Positions 52,839 to 61,994 of a stretch of 64,000 nucleotides of DNA are shown piece after piece. The stretch's first letter is position 1. Every line of letters starts with the position of its first letter. A program made the position numbers and the translations under genes. The stretch is taken from NCBI RefSeq assembly GCF_052055875.1, contig NZ_CP170508.1:1550001-1614000 (forward strand), written 5' to 3'. The DNA is from Methanosphaerula subterraneus (GTDB lineage: Archaea; Halobacteriota; Methanomicrobia; Methanomicrobiales; Methanospirillaceae). A model generated the notes under the pieces. The model saw only the letters and a program-made list of their open reading frames with translations, was not told the DNA's origin and searched no databases.

Positions 52839-54620
52839 ATGGCAAAGAGTGCAAAGATCGCAAAGATCAGAACGCCCATCGTCTGTGTGCTCGGACATGT
52901 GGATCATGGAAAGACATCACTGCTCGACCGGATACGCGGGTCGTCGGTGGTCAGCTCCGAGGCCGGGGCCATCACGCAGCACATAGGGGCGACGCTGGTC
53001 CCGATCGAGGCCATCCGGGCGATGTCGACGAGCATGCAGAAGATCCCGGTGACGGTGCCGGGGCTGCTCTTCATCGACACCCCGGGCCACCATGCGTTCA
53101 CGACGCTCCGAGCCCGCGGGGGAGCGCTGGCTGATATGGCGATCGTGGTCGTGGACATCAACGAGGGGTTCCAGCCGCAGACGATCGAGGCCCTGCAGAT
53201 CCTGCGGGGGTGCAAGACCCCGTTCGTCGTGGCCCTGACCAAGATCGACCGGCTTCACGGCTGGCGGGTGGTGGAGAACGCACCGTTCCTGACCACCTTC
53301 GCCCAGCAGAACGGACGGATCCAGGAGTTCATGGAGACCCGCCACTACGAGATCGTCGGAAAGCTCTCAGACCTCGGGTTCAACTGCGAGCGGTTCGACC
53401 GGGTGCAGGACTTCGCACGGAACATCGCGATCGTCCCGATCAGCGCCCACACGGGAGAAGGGATCGCCGACCTGCTGATGGTGATGATCGGCCTGGCCCA
53501 GCGGTACATGGAGCAGTCGCTGGCGATGAGCGTCGACGGCCCGGGATGCGGGACCGTCCTCGAGGTGAAGGAGGAGCGGGGGCTCGGGCCGACGCTGGAC
53601 GTGATCCTGTACGACGGGACCCTCTCGGTCGGGGACGAGATCATGCTCGCCTCCGAGGACGGGGTGATCACGACAAAGGTCAGGTCCCTCTTAAAGCCGC
53701 GGCCGATGAAGGAGATCCTGACCGAGGAACGGTTCGAGCGGGTGAAGTCCGTCGTGGCGGCCTCGGGGGTGAAGGTCGCGGCCCCGAACCTGGACCGGGT
53801 GATCGCCGGCTCCCCCCTCAGGGGGATCCAGGGCGACCGGGATGCGGTGGCAGCCCAGATCAGGCAGGAGATGGAGGAGATCCATGTCAAACTGGTCGAG
53901 GAGGGGCTCGTCATCAAGGCGGACACGATCGGCGCCCTCGAGGCCCTCTGCCAGGAACTGGAGAACAAGGAGATCGGAGTGATGCGTGCGGCCGTCGGCC
54001 CGGTCAGCCGGCATGACCTGATCACCGCCGAGACGATCAAGAACCCGCTGTATAAGGTAGTCCTGGCCTTCAATACACCCCTTCTCCCGGACGCGGCCGA
54101 TATCGTCAAGGAGAGCAAGCAGATGAAGGTCTTCTCCGGGCGGGTGATCTATCAGCTGATCGATGCCTACCTGCTCTGGCGTGACCAGCAGAAGCGGGCC
54201 ATGGAGCAGCAGAAGTTCGAGAACATCATCATCCCGGCGAAGATCCGGATCATGCCCGACTGCGTCTTCCGCCAGTCCAACCCGGCGGTGGTCGGCGTCC
54301 AGGTGGTGGAGGGAAAACTCAGAACCGATGTGAACCTGGTCCACCTGGACGGCAGGAAGGTCGGGCACCTGAAGACGATCGAGCTCTCGCTCGAGAATGT
54401 GCACGAGGCCGAGGAGGGGACCGAGGTCGCCATCGCGATCGAGGGGGCCACCATCGGGAGACAGGCCGATGTCGGCGATCTCCTCTTTGTAGACCTGCCC
54501 GAGCGGCACGTGAAGGTGCTGGAGAAGGAGATGCTCTCGCACCTGACCGCCAGCACCCAGGCGGTGCTCGAGGAGTTCACCTCGATGAAGCGGAAGACCG
54601 AGCCCTTCTGGGGCAAGTAG
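52839..54620 (+). CDS. infB: Translation initiation factor aIF5B
   Basis: 593 aa from the ATG at 52839 (600 from an upstream ATG at 52818; the GGGGTGG site favours the inner start). GTPase motifs GHVDHGKTS, DTPGHHAF and TKIDR are followed by domain II, the domain III Rossmann-like part and a C-terminal beta-barrel (IMPDCVFRQSNPAVVGVQV). It promotes subunit joining in initiation. No intein is present in the P-loop, where some archaeal copies carry one. Confidence 0.96.
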   Translation: MAKSAKIAKIRTPIVCVLGHVDHGKTSLLDRIRGSSVVSSEAGAITQHIGATLVPIEAIRAMSTSMQKIPVTVPGLLFIDTPGHHAFTTLRARGGALADMAIVVVDINEGFQPQTIEALQILRGCKTPFVVALTKIDRLHGWRVVENAPFLTTFAQQNGRIQEFMETRHYEIVGKLSDLGFNCERFDRVQDFARNIAIVPISAHTGEGIADLLMVMIGLAQRYMEQSLAMSVDGPGCGTVLEVKEERGLGPTLDVILYDGTLSVGDEIMLASEDGVITTKVRSLLKPRPMKEILTEERFERVKSVVAASGVKVAAPNLDRVIAGSPLRGIQGDRDAVAAQIRQEMEEIHVKLVEEGLVIKADTIGALEALCQELENKEIGVMRAAVGPVSRHDLITAETIKNPLYKVVLAFNTPLLPDAADIVKESKQMKVFSGRVIYQLIDAYLLWRDQQKRAMEQQKFENIIIPAKIRIMPDCVFRQSNPAVVGVQVVEGKLRTDVNLVHLDGRKVGHLKTIELSLENVHEAEEGTEVAIAIEGATIGRQADVGDLLFVDLPERHVKVLEKEMLSHLTASTQAVLEEFTSMKRKTEPFWGK

Positions 54621-54686
54621 TATTTATATCGGCGTCATCCAATGTTATAGGTACTTCATTTATACTCAATACGGAGTCAGAAGACC

Positions 54687-55085
54687 ATGGTAGAATTCAA
54701 GGTAATCCTTTCAGATACCCGCACAGGCCACTCATACAAGATGGATGTCAGCGGAGGGGCAGCAGGAGCGCTCATTGGGAAACGTGTAGGAACTGAGATC
54801 GATGCGGCACCACTCGGGCTGAACGGGTACAAGATCCTGATCACCGGAGCATCGGACAGGAACGGCACACCGTCCCGCAGAGACCTGCCCGGGTCAGGGA
54901 GAAGGGGCCTCCTCCTTGCAGGCGGCGTCGGGTTCAACCCCAAGGAAGACGGACAGAGGGCGCGCAAGTCGATCCGCGGCAATGAGATCACCGCAGACTT
55001 TGTGCAGATCAACGCCAAGGTAGCCACCTACGGCGAAAAGTCGCTGGAGGAGCTGCTCGCAGCCCCCGCAGCGGCAGCAGAATAA
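54687..55085 (+). CDS. rps6e: Small-subunit ribosomal protein S6e
   Basis: 132 aa, the archaeal length. FKVILSDTRTGHSYKMDVSG start, LGLNGYKILITGASDRNGTP and RRGLLLAGGVGF core, then RKSIRGNEI. It follows aIF5B by 66 nt with its own TATA-rich spacer, the usual archaeal neighbourhood. Confidence 0.96.
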   Translation: MVEFKVILSDTRTGHSYKMDVSGGAAGALIGKRVGTEIDAAPLGLNGYKILITGASDRNGTPSRRDLPGSGRRGLLLAGGVGFNPKEDGQRARKSIRGNEITADFVQINAKVATYGEKSLEELLAAPAAAAE

Positions 55086-55574
55086 TCAATCCACTATTTT
55101 TCTTCCCTTTCGCGCACTGGAGTGGAGCGAAGCGAGGGTATCGCTGATCGGGACACCGTACCGGCGGGAGAGAAGGACGAGGCCGGCCTCAGGGGAGAGC
55201 TGACCGTCGAACTGGTCGTGCACCAGGGCCGCGACCTCGGCCATCACCTCCTGGGCGGACCGTCCGGTGGCACCGGTGACCCGCTCGACCTGCACCTGGT
55301 ACGGGTCCTGCTCCTCAAAGATCGCCGTCGTCGGCTTGAACCCGAGCGGGGCCGTCACCGAGGCCACGGCAAAGAGCGGCTCGATCAGCCCGCCCGCGAT
55401 CCTGACCAGCCCCCCTTCCTCTGCACGCTGCAGCAGGAGGGCGGCCTGGTCCCGGCTCATCCACATCCGGTCGATGGTCAGATAGAAGATGAACTCGCTC
55501 TTCTGCAGACGCTCCTTGCGGAGATGTCGAAACGGCGCAGCGACCGTGATCAAAAGGCTCTCTGTACGATCCAT
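55086..55574 (-). CDS. DUF2240-family protein
   Basis: 162 aa. The N-terminal VAAPFRHLRKERLQKSEFIFYL plus WMSRDQAALLLQRAEEGGLV is a winged-helix-like start typical of DUF2240, and the C-terminal half has a helical SPEAGLVLLSRRYGVPI segment. The stop abuts the S6e stop (convergent). Function unknown; a nucleic-acid-binding role is an inference. Confidence 0.75.
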   Translation of the reverse strand: MDRTESLLITVAAPFRHLRKERLQKSEFIFYLTIDRMWMSRDQAALLLQRAEEGGLVRIAGGLIEPLFAVASVTAPLGFKPTTAIFEEQDPYQVQVERVTGATGRSAQEVMAEVAALVHDQFDGQLSPEAGLVLLSRRYGVPISDTLASLHSSARKGRKIVD

Positions 55575-55654
55575 ACCAGTTCTCGCCCGGCCTGCAGCAG
55601 TGAGATGCTGCGTTCCACTAGAGTATCAGCGGAGGTGTCTAAAAAAATAGTGTA

Positions 55655-56032
55655 TTACTCTACCAGAACCGCGTTGATGACGCCGTCCTGACCGGGCCGG
55701 CTCATAATGCGTGCCCTGCCGAGTTCTGTCCTGATGATGGCACCCTTGGTGAGCAGGTTCCGCCGGACATAGTTGGGGTTGGCCGTGTTCTGCTCGACGG
55801 TCTCAATCTTCACCTGCTTGCAGACACCGGTGCTGCGGTTGGCGACTGAGGCATAGGTTGCACGGAGTGCACGCACCTTGACGTTGCCGCCAAAGGTCCG
55901 GATCATCTTCTTCCTGTCCACGCCGATATGCGTCTCAGCAGGCGACTTTCCAATCTCAGTTCTTCGCTTCCCCCGCAGAGGTGCGTACCTGCCGCCAGTC
56001 ACTTTTCGTATTGATTTTCCTTGCCAGAGCAT
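55655..56032 (-). CDS. rps8e: Small-subunit ribosomal protein S8e
   Basis: 125 aa: MLWQGKSIRKVTGGRYAPLR and KRRTEIGKSPAETHIG, with NPNYVRRNLLTKGAIIRTE and SRPGQDGVINAVLV, are diagnostic for archaeal S8e. Its own promoter region lies at 56033-56110. Confidence 0.96.
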   Translation of the reverse strand: MLWQGKSIRKVTGGRYAPLRGKRRTEIGKSPAETHIGVDRKKMIRTFGGNVKVRALRATYASVANRSTGVCKQVKIETVEQNTANPNYVRRNLLTKGAIIRTELGRARIMSRPGQDGVINAVLVE

Positions 56033-56130
56033 GTAGTAACCCCGTTATCACTTATGTATCGTCTGTCAGGATAGAGATCCCTTATCAGAGTGCTATAATT
56101 GTACCTGTCAAAGATATTTAACAGCTCTGT

Positions 56131-56778
56131 TCACTTCAGGATCTCATCGAGCAGGGCCTTCGTCCCCTCCCCGGTCTTTAAGTTGGTCCGAAAGACCGGC
56201 ATCGTCGGGTTGTACCGGGCGATGTCGCGGGTCATGCGCTCGAGGTCGGCACCGACCAGCGGGGCCAGGTCCACCTTGTTGATCACCCCGATCGTTCCAC
56301 CGCGAAACATCATCGGGTGCTTGTTCACGACATCGTCCCCCTCGGTCGAGGAGACGACGACGACCCGCTTTTCGGCGCCGAGGGAGAAGTCGGTCGGGCA
56401 GACCATGTTCCCGACGTTCTCGATGAAGAGGAGGTCGAGCTGGTCGAGGGGAAGGTGGCCGATCGCGTGCTCGACGATGTGAGCGTCGAGGTGGCACTCC
56501 TTGCCCGTGTTCGCATTCACGGCCGGAACCCCGAGCGACACGATCCGTTTGAAGTCATCGTCCCCGTAGACGTCCCCGGCGATCGCGCCGGCCCGGATCC
56601 CCCGCTCGGCGAGCAGCGGGACCAGCCGCTCGATCAGGGCGGTCTTCCCCGAGCCGATCGCCCCGAGCAGGTCGATCGCCCGGATCCCGTGCTCCCGGAG
56701 GAGAGCAGCGTTCTGATCGGCGATCCGGTCGTTGGCCGCATAGACATCCTGCTCGATCCGTATGTCAATATGATGCAT
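56131..56778 (-). CDS. hypB: Hydrogenase nickel-incorporation GTPase HypB
   Basis: 215 aa. Walker A LLGAIGSGKTALIERL (38-53), AGDVYGDDDF switch I, NTGKECHLD metal-site Cys/His (Cys94, His95 region), ENVGNMVCP with a further Cys, and NKVDLA. It delivers Ni to [NiFe] hydrogenases with HypA. It lacks the His-rich N-terminal nickel store found in some bacterial HypB. Confidence 0.95.
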   Translation of the reverse strand: MHHIDIRIEQDVYAANDRIADQNAALLREHGIRAIDLLGAIGSGKTALIERLVPLLAERGIRAGAIAGDVYGDDDFKRIVSLGVPAVNANTGKECHLDAHIVEHAIGHLPLDQLDLLFIENVGNMVCPTDFSLGAEKRVVVVSSTEGDDVVNKHPMMFRGGTIGVINKVDLAPLVGADLERMTRDIARYNPTMPVFRTNLKTGEGTKALLDEILK

Positions 56779-56830
56779 ACATGTACTTGCAACGTGATCT
56801 GTTTATAGGTTAACCTCCTACCCATAGTGA

Positions 56831-57103
56831 ATGGAAAAAGAGCGGATTCTGTACCCCAGTTACTTCAACGGAGCCCTGAAAAGGAGCGAAGGACGGCGCG
56901 TTCCCCAGTCCCTCGCCCAAAAGGGAGTGCTTCTGGGAGACCTCGAACGGGCGGTCAAAAAGAGCGGACTCACCGGCAGGACAGAACAGAACCCGCACCC
57001 GGCGTTCTGGGCCCGGCATGAAGGACGGGTCGTGGTCCCGTGGGACCAGTCCAAGGAGGTGCTGCTCAGGACAGTGGCCGCCCATCTGGAGGTGAAGCGG
57101 TGA
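56831..57103 (+). CDS. srp19: Signal recognition particle 19-kDa protein
   Basis: 90 aa: RILYPSYFNGALKRSEGRRVP, NPHPAFWARHEGRVVVPW and terminal basic residues match archaeal SRP19, which folds SRP RNA for SRP54 binding. The stop overlaps the next start (GTGA). Confidence 0.95.
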   Translation: MEKERILYPSYFNGALKRSEGRRVPQSLAQKGVLLGDLERAVKKSGLTGRTEQNPHPAFWARHEGRVVVPWDQSKEVLLRTVAAHLEVKR

Positions 57104-57750
57104 CCGGCCTCTACGACCTGCACACCCACACCACGCTCTCCGACGGGGAGATGCTCCCGCTGGAGCTGATCAGGCGGATGTCGGTGCTCGGGTATACGAC
57201 GGTCGCCATCGCCGATCATGTGGACACCGCGACCTCTCCGCTGGTGCTGCCGACGGCCGACGCCGTTCGGGAGTCGGCCCGCCTCTTTGGAGTCCGGTTC
57301 CTGCCGGCCGTCGAGATCACCCATGTCCCGCCCGAGGAGATCCCGGCCCTTGCACGGCGCGCCAGGATGGAGGGTGCCGAGATCGTCGTCGTCCATGGAG
57401 AGACGGTCGTCGAGCCGGTGCCGGCCGGGACCAACCATGCGGCCTGCGGCTGTGCGGATGTCGACATCCTCGCCCACCCCGGGCTGATCACCGACGAGGA
57501 CGCAGCCCTGGCCGCAGCCAACCACGTGGCCCTGGAGATCACCTCACGCGGCGGCCACAACCGGACCAACGGCCATGTCGTCAGGGCGGCCCAGCGGGCC
57601 GGATGCCGCCTCGTCGTCAACTCCGATGCCCACGCCCCGCACGACCTCCTCTCCGCCGATGCGAAGATGGCCGTGGCACGCGGGGCCGGCCTCTCGGCAC
57701 GCGAGGCCGAAGAGGTACTGGCTTTAAGTATCGATGAACTGGTGCGCTGA
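57100..57750 (+). CDS. PHP-domain phosphoesterase (histidinol phosphatase-like)
   Basis: 216 aa from a GTG that overlaps the SRP19 stop. Metal-binding motifs DLHTHTTLSDGE, IADHVD, VEITHV, VVHGE, DILAHPG and NSDAHAPH define a complete PHP active site. Archaeal relatives include RNase P subunit p30-like and histidinol-phosphatase-like proteins; the intact metal site favours a phosphoesterase. Confidence 0.87.
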   Translation: MTGLYDLHTHTTLSDGEMLPLELIRRMSVLGYTTVAIADHVDTATSPLVLPTADAVRESARLFGVRFLPAVEITHVPPEEIPALARRARMEGAEIVVVHGETVVEPVPAGTNHAACGCADVDILAHPGLITDEDAALAAANHVALEITSRGGHNRTNGHVVRAAQRAGCRLVVNSDAHAPHDLLSADAKMAVARGAGLSAREAEEVLALSIDELVR

Positions 57751-57851
57751 CCTGGAATTATTTGAATATTATCCTCTTATTTTAAATATCAGATGGTTCC
57801 AAATATATATGTTACGAAAATATTTTTCAGAATCTATACCACAGTGATGCT

Positions 57852-58076
57852 ATGAAAGTGATCGGTCGTATTAATGGAATTTGTGGTCGACGGCTGATGA
57901 TCGTCAGGTGTGATGCAGCACAGCTCCCGAAGCTGTACTCGATCGTGGTGAACCAGCGCATGCATCCTGTCGGCAAGATTATGGATCTCTTCGGGAACGT
58001 TTCAAAACCATATGCAACCGTTCTCTGCCACGACCAGTGTACAGCACAGCCCGGCGAGAAAGTGTTTGCACGATGA
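57852..58076 (+). CDS. gar1: H/ACA RNP protein Gar1
   Basis: 74 aa: KVIGRINGICGRRLMIVR, LPKLYSIVVNQRMHPVGKIMDLFGNVSKPY is the Gar1 fold that supports Cbf5 in RNA-guided pseudouridylation. It lies 13 nt before tfb, a linkage common in euryarchaea. A TATA-like AAATATATATG lies near 57805. Confidence 0.93.
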   Translation: MKVIGRINGICGRRLMIVRCDAAQLPKLYSIVVNQRMHPVGKIMDLFGNVSKPYATVLCHDQCTAQPGEKVFAR

Positions 58077-58089
58077 TAGGTGAACTCTG

Positions 58090-59094
58090 ATGCAGGAGAT
58101 AGAGAAACTACGAATACTTCAAACCGAGCGCGAGGCCCTGAAGAACCGCAACAGGGTCATCGAGCACGAGAAGAAGACTGAGGACCATACCGAGTCCGTC
58201 TGCCCGGAGTGCAAGAGCAGGCAACTGGTCCATGACTATGAGCGGGCAGAGCTGGTCTGTCAGAACTGCGGGCTTGTGATCGACGACGATTTCATCGACC
58301 GCGGGCCGGAATGGCGTGCATTCGACCACGACCAGCGGATGAAGCGGTCGAGGGTCGGGGCGCCGATGACCTTCACGATCCACGACAAGGGTCTCTCCAC
58401 GATGATCGACTGGAGGAACCGGGACTCGTACGGTCGTGCGATCAGCAGCAAGAACCGGGCGCAGCTGTACCGGCTCCGCAAGTGGCAGCGGCGGATCAGG
58501 GTCAGCAACGCAACCGAGCGAAACCTTGCGTTCGCCCTGAGCGAGCTGGACCGGATGGCCTCGGCTCTCGGTCTGCCGAGGAACGTCCGGGAGACGGCCG
58601 CTGTCGTCTACCGTGACGCCGTCGACAAGAACCTGATCCGTGGCCGATCGATCGAAGGGGTCGCCGCCGCAGCGCTGTATGCGGCCTGCCGGCAGTGCAG
58701 TGTCCCGCGGACACTCGATGAGATCGCCGAGGTCTCGCGTGTCTCCCGTAAGGAGATCGGCAGAACCTACCGGTTCATCTCGCGCGAGCTCGGGCTGAAA
58801 CTGCTTCCGACATCCCCGATCGACTATGTCCCGCGCTTCTGCTCGGGATTGACGCTGAAGGGCGAGGTCCAGAGCAGGGCCGTGGAGATCCTCCGCCAGG
58901 CTGCAGAACGCGAGCTTACGAGCGGCAGAGGGCCGACCGGGGTCGCTGCTGCTGCCATTTATATCTCCTCGATCCTCGGGGGCGAGCGACGTACCCAGCG
59001 CGAGGTTGCCGAGGTCGCCGGCGTGACCGAGGTCACGATCAGGAACAGATATAAGGAACTGGCTGAAAAGTTAGATATCGAGATAATCCTCTAA
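58090..59094 (+). CDS. tfb: Transcription initiation factor TFB
   Basis: 334 aa. A zinc ribbon (CPECKS near 38 and CQNCGLV near 57), B-finger region (DRGPEWRAFD) and two cyclin folds (ALSELDRMASALGLPRNVRE...; EILRQAAERELTSGRGPTG...) with the final helix-turn-helix (QREVAEVAGVTEVTIRNRYKEL). It recruits RNA polymerase to TBP-bound promoters. Probably co-transcribed with gar1. Confidence 0.97.
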   Translation: MQEIEKLRILQTEREALKNRNRVIEHEKKTEDHTESVCPECKSRQLVHDYERAELVCQNCGLVIDDDFIDRGPEWRAFDHDQRMKRSRVGAPMTFTIHDKGLSTMIDWRNRDSYGRAISSKNRAQLYRLRKWQRRIRVSNATERNLAFALSELDRMASALGLPRNVRETAAVVYRDAVDKNLIRGRSIEGVAAAALYAACRQCSVPRTLDEIAEVSRVSRKEIGRTYRFISRELGLKLLPTSPIDYVPRFCSGLTLKGEVQSRAVEILRQAAERELTSGRGPTGVAAAAIYISSILGGERRTQREVAEVAGVTEVTIRNRYKELAEKLDIEIIL

Positions 59095-59105
59095 TCTTTT
59101 TATTC

Positions 59106-59177
59106 GGGCTCGTAGATCAGGGGTAGATCGTTACGTTCGCAACGTAAAGGCCGCGGGTTCAATTCCCGCCGGGTCCA
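59106..59177 (+). tRNA. tRNA-Ala (anticodon CGC)
   Basis: Acceptor GGGCTCG/CGGGTCC with discriminator A, anticodon stem TTACG/CGTAA around loop TTCGCAA, T-loop TTCAATT. It carries the G3:T70 pair, the alanine identity element. CCA is not encoded. Confidence 0.95.
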
Positions 59178-59379
59178 TCGCGCTTTTGGGTCTTTTTTGT
59201 GTTTTCAGTGCACCCCCGTGCACCCGTCTCGACCAGATCGGCCGGAGACGATCGGGCTGCCGCTGCGTGCGACCCCGACCCGTCCGTCCCGGGGACCGGA
59301 AAACGGGCATTTCTTCAGCAACAGATATATGGGACCGCCGACCACCTAATATGGAGACAGACTCTCAGTCTGCAGTAAA

Positions 59380-59451
59380 GGGCTCGTAGATCAGGGGTAG
59401 ATCGTCACGTTTGCAACGTGAAGGCCACGGGTTCAAATCCCGTCGGGTCCA
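59380..59451 (+). tRNA. tRNA-Ala (anticodon TGC)
   Basis: Nearly identical to the CGC isoacceptor 200 bp upstream. Anticodon stem TCACG/CGTGA, loop TTTGCAA, T-loop TTCAAAT, same G3:T70 pair. The pair probably arose by local duplication followed by anticodon change. Confidence 0.95.
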
Positions 59452-59506
59452 TCCGTTTTTATACATTCAATTTTTTTAAAAAAGTTATTCGAGTGTATCA
59501 TACCAT

Positions 59507-59911
59507 TTATTCAAAGTAGAGGTCCCCATCCTGGGTGATATAGACACCGATCTCCTCCCTGATGTACCGTCCCCGGACCTGATCGGGATGTGAATCGCGA
59601 AGCCGGTTGATCAGCGAGAGCGTATCGTACTTGACCTTGATCCCGTGCTTCTCAGCCTCCTTGTAGATCGATGGACCGACGGTCAGCAGATCGGTGCCGG
59701 CCGGGATGGTGCAGAGTGCGATGGCGTCCAGGGTGTAGAGGAATCGAAGCGTCTCCTTCGCCCTTCGAATATTCTCCATCGCCGACTTCTCGACGGTACA
59801 GACATTGGCCTTTGAAGTTCCGATGATATCAGCGATCTGCTGCTGGGTCATCCCCTGCTTCCGGTACCTGAGCACCTCTTTCTGCCGCTCCGTCAGCAAC
59901 CCCTCTTTCAT
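59507..59911 (-). CDS. Tfx-family DNA-binding protein
   Basis: 134 aa from the ATG at 59911. A sigma-like helix-turn-helix (LLTERQKEVLRYRKQGMTQQQIADIIGTSKANVCTVEKSA, written here as one N-terminal domain of about 45 residues) is followed by the Tfx-specific domain ending in YITQDGDLYFE. The founding member binds the formylmethanofuran dehydrogenase (fmd) promoter in Methanothermobacter. Its neighbour is mtd, so a role in methanogenesis-gene control is plausible but unproven. Confidence 0.9.
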   Translation of the reverse strand: MKEGLLTERQKEVLRYRKQGMTQQQIADIIGTSKANVCTVEKSAMENIRRAKETLRFLYTLDAIALCTIPAGTDLLTVGPSIYKEAEKHGIKVKYDTLSLINRLRDSHPDQVRGRYIREEIGVYITQDGDLYFE

Positions 59912-60066
59912 ATACAATAACTAGTTCCAGACGATTAATAGGTTATCATTAACCAGCAGGGCCGGCCCCACCAGATGAGATGACGCGCACCGATTTCTCA
60001 CAGGAAAATCCTGGTTTTTTCATGAATTATGGATTTGAGTGGCAGAAATCAGAAAAAATTCAAAAT

Positions 60067-60110
60067 GTTTATATCAGTATTGATTGTAATTACGTAGCAT
60101 AAAGAGGTGA
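60067..60110 (+). promoter_or_regulatory. Promoter and strong RBS of mtd
   Basis: TATA-like GTTTATATCA at 60067-60076 and a GAGGTGA Shine-Dalgarno at 60104-60110, 4 nt before the ATG. Well matched to archaeal consensus, as expected for a highly expressed gene. Confidence 0.7.
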
Positions 60111-60114
60111 ATCA

Positions 60115-60957
60115 ATGGTTGTTAAAGTTGGAATTGCCAAATTAGGTAATATTGCAAGTGGCGTAATGGCCGAGCTTCTTCTTGATGAGCGTGCAGACCG
60201 TGAGGACATGCAGACCTTCATGGCGACGAGCGGAACCAAGCTCCAGCCAGAAGACATCGACCGTGTCGTCTCAACGATGAAGGCATGGGGACCAGACTTC
60301 TGTATTGTCGTCTCCCCGAACGGCGTCCTCCCCGGACCTGTCGGTGCCCGTGACGAACTCCAGAAGGCAGGCATCCCCTGCGTGGTGATCACCGACGACA
60401 TCACGACCAAGAAGGAAGGATGGGAAGCCCTGAAGGCCAGCTCGTTCGGATACATCATCATGAAGGCAGACGCGATGATCGGCGCCCGCCGCGAGTTCCT
60501 CGACCCAGTCGAGATGGCAGACTTCAATGGAAACCTCGTCAAGGTCCTGGCCCTGACCGGTGCATTCAGAAAACTGCAGACCGAACTTGACAAGGTCATC
60601 GACCAGGTCAAGGAAGGCAAGAAGGGCGCAGACCTCGTACTCCCGAAGATCGTCATGACCTCGGACAAGGCAGTCGACGGCGAGTTCTCAAACCCCTATG
60701 CACTGGCAAAGGCACGCGCAGCCTACGAGATCGCCCAGGCGGTCGCAGGTGTCAACGTCAAGGGTTGCTTCATGACCAAGGAATGGGAGAAGTACATTCC
60801 GATCGTCGCCAGCGCCCACGAAATGATGCGCCAGGCAGCAGCTCTCTGTGACGAGGCCCGCGAGGTCGAGAAGGCCGGCAACGGTATCATCCGCAAGCCC
60901 CACAAGAAAGACGGCACCATCGTCTCCAAGACCACGCTGATCAGCAAGCCTGAGTAA
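60115..60957 (+). CDS. mtd: F420-dependent methylene-H4MPT dehydrogenase
   Basis: 280 aa: VVKVGIAKLGNIASGVMAEL start, TSGTKLQPEDIDRVV, SPNGVLPGPVGARD and ADAMIGARREFLDP are strongly conserved in Mtd. It reduces methenyl-H4MPT with F420H2 in the hydrogenotrophic pathway. Codon choice is strongly biased to C-ending codons, consistent with high expression. The next pathway gene, mer, is 1.4 kb away on the other strand. Confidence 0.97.
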   Translation: MVVKVGIAKLGNIASGVMAELLLDERADREDMQTFMATSGTKLQPEDIDRVVSTMKAWGPDFCIVVSPNGVLPGPVGARDELQKAGIPCVVITDDITTKKEGWEALKASSFGYIIMKADAMIGARREFLDPVEMADFNGNLVKVLALTGAFRKLQTELDKVIDQVKEGKKGADLVLPKIVMTSDKAVDGEFSNPYALAKARAAYEIAQAVAGVNVKGCFMTKEWEKYIPIVASAHEMMRQAAALCDEAREVEKAGNGIIRKPHKKDGTIVSKTTLISKPE

Positions 60958-60966
60958 ACCCACCAC

Positions 60967-60977
60967 CCTTTTTTTCA
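60967..60977 (+). terminator. T-run terminator after mtd
   Basis: A run of eight or so T residues begins about 10 nt after the mtd stop; archaeal RNA polymerase terminates at such runs without needing a hairpin. Confidence 0.6.
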
Positions 60978-61029
60978 TTGTGTTGAACGCACCGTCCTGA
61001 TCGGAGAGGGAAAAATCAGGTTGTCGACG

Positions 61030-61959
61030 CTACACCCGGATCTGCCGGGCGTACCTCCCGAGATCTTCAGGAAGTGTGAGGATCACCGGATTCAGATGGA
61101 GACGCTCCATAAACGCCGTATCGCTGGCCGAGTGGATGTTCGGGTTGATCCGTGCGATCATCGAACAGAACGCAGAGAAACCGCGGTCACGCCCACCACG
61201 ATCGAAGAAGAGCGAGGCATTGAAGGCCAGGGTCCCGAGTTCTTTATAGAGGGAGATGACCCGGAGCATCCCGGCAGCGAGGAGATCCAGGTATGGTCCG
61301 AGATCGTCGATCGTCGCGATGGGAAGCAGAGCCCGGACCTCCTGCTCGCCGAGCGGCACCGCATGGGCGGTCCAGACGATCTCGTCCCCGAACAGGTACC
61401 GGTCCGATGAGCGTTCCCGCTCCCGCAGCACCTCCCAGTACGTCCGCTGGTGCCGGTCCCGGTACCGTTCTCCGGCGTCCAGGTACCGCTCCACCAGCGA
61501 GGGGGCCCGCCGCTCCACCATCCCCTGCAGGTGGGGATGGGCGATACTGGCCCCGGCCGAGGGGAGATAGTTCCAGTTGATGCTCGGGTACCCCTGGTGG
61601 CCATGCAGCGACTGCACCTGTCCGGCGAAGGCGTCCACCAGCTGCTGCTGACGAAAGGTTCCGACTTCATGAGCCGTTGTGATGACCGTCACCGTGTGCC
61701 GGGGGGCGTAGGGGTAGAGATTCGGGAAGGTGACGCTCTCCCCGACATGGATCCTCGTCCCGTCAGCAAAGGCCGGTGTCATCGATTCGAGCGCATCGGG
61801 ACAGAACGGGCACCCCGTTGGCGGGAGCGTGAACCCGGCTCCCCTGCCGTTCAGCCGCCTCTTCAACCGGGCCGGACTGATCGTGCACCGCAGACCGGTC
61901 AGGTGCTCCAGGCGGTACTGGATGACCCCGTCCGCCACCTGCTCCTCGATACTGAACAT
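61030..61959 (-). CDS. Galactose-1-phosphate uridylyltransferase-like protein (HIT superfamily)
   Basis: 309 aa from the ATG at 61959 with a GGAG site. GCPFCPDALES (metal-type Cys pair near 49-52), ESVTFPNLYPYAPRHTV, and the active-site HPHLQ (GalT has HPHxQ) near residue 150 in a SAGASIAHPH context. The substrate may not be galactose; archaeal GalT-like nucleotidyl transferases are diverse. Its TATA element overlaps the end of an old hairpin element at 61991-61996. Confidence 0.82.
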   Translation of the reverse strand: MFSIEEQVADGVIQYRLEHLTGLRCTISPARLKRRLNGRGAGFTLPPTGCPFCPDALESMTPAFADGTRIHVGESVTFPNLYPYAPRHTVTVITTAHEVGTFRQQQLVDAFAGQVQSLHGHQGYPSINWNYLPSAGASIAHPHLQGMVERRAPSLVERYLDAGERYRDRHQRTYWEVLRERERSSDRYLFGDEIVWTAHAVPLGEQEVRALLPIATIDDLGPYLDLLAAGMLRVISLYKELGTLAFNASLFFDRGGRDRGFSAFCSMIARINPNIHSASDTAFMERLHLNPVILTLPEDLGRYARQIRV

Positions 61960-61994
61960 CGCTCTCCTGCTAGCATGAGGGGGCGTTGGATATA

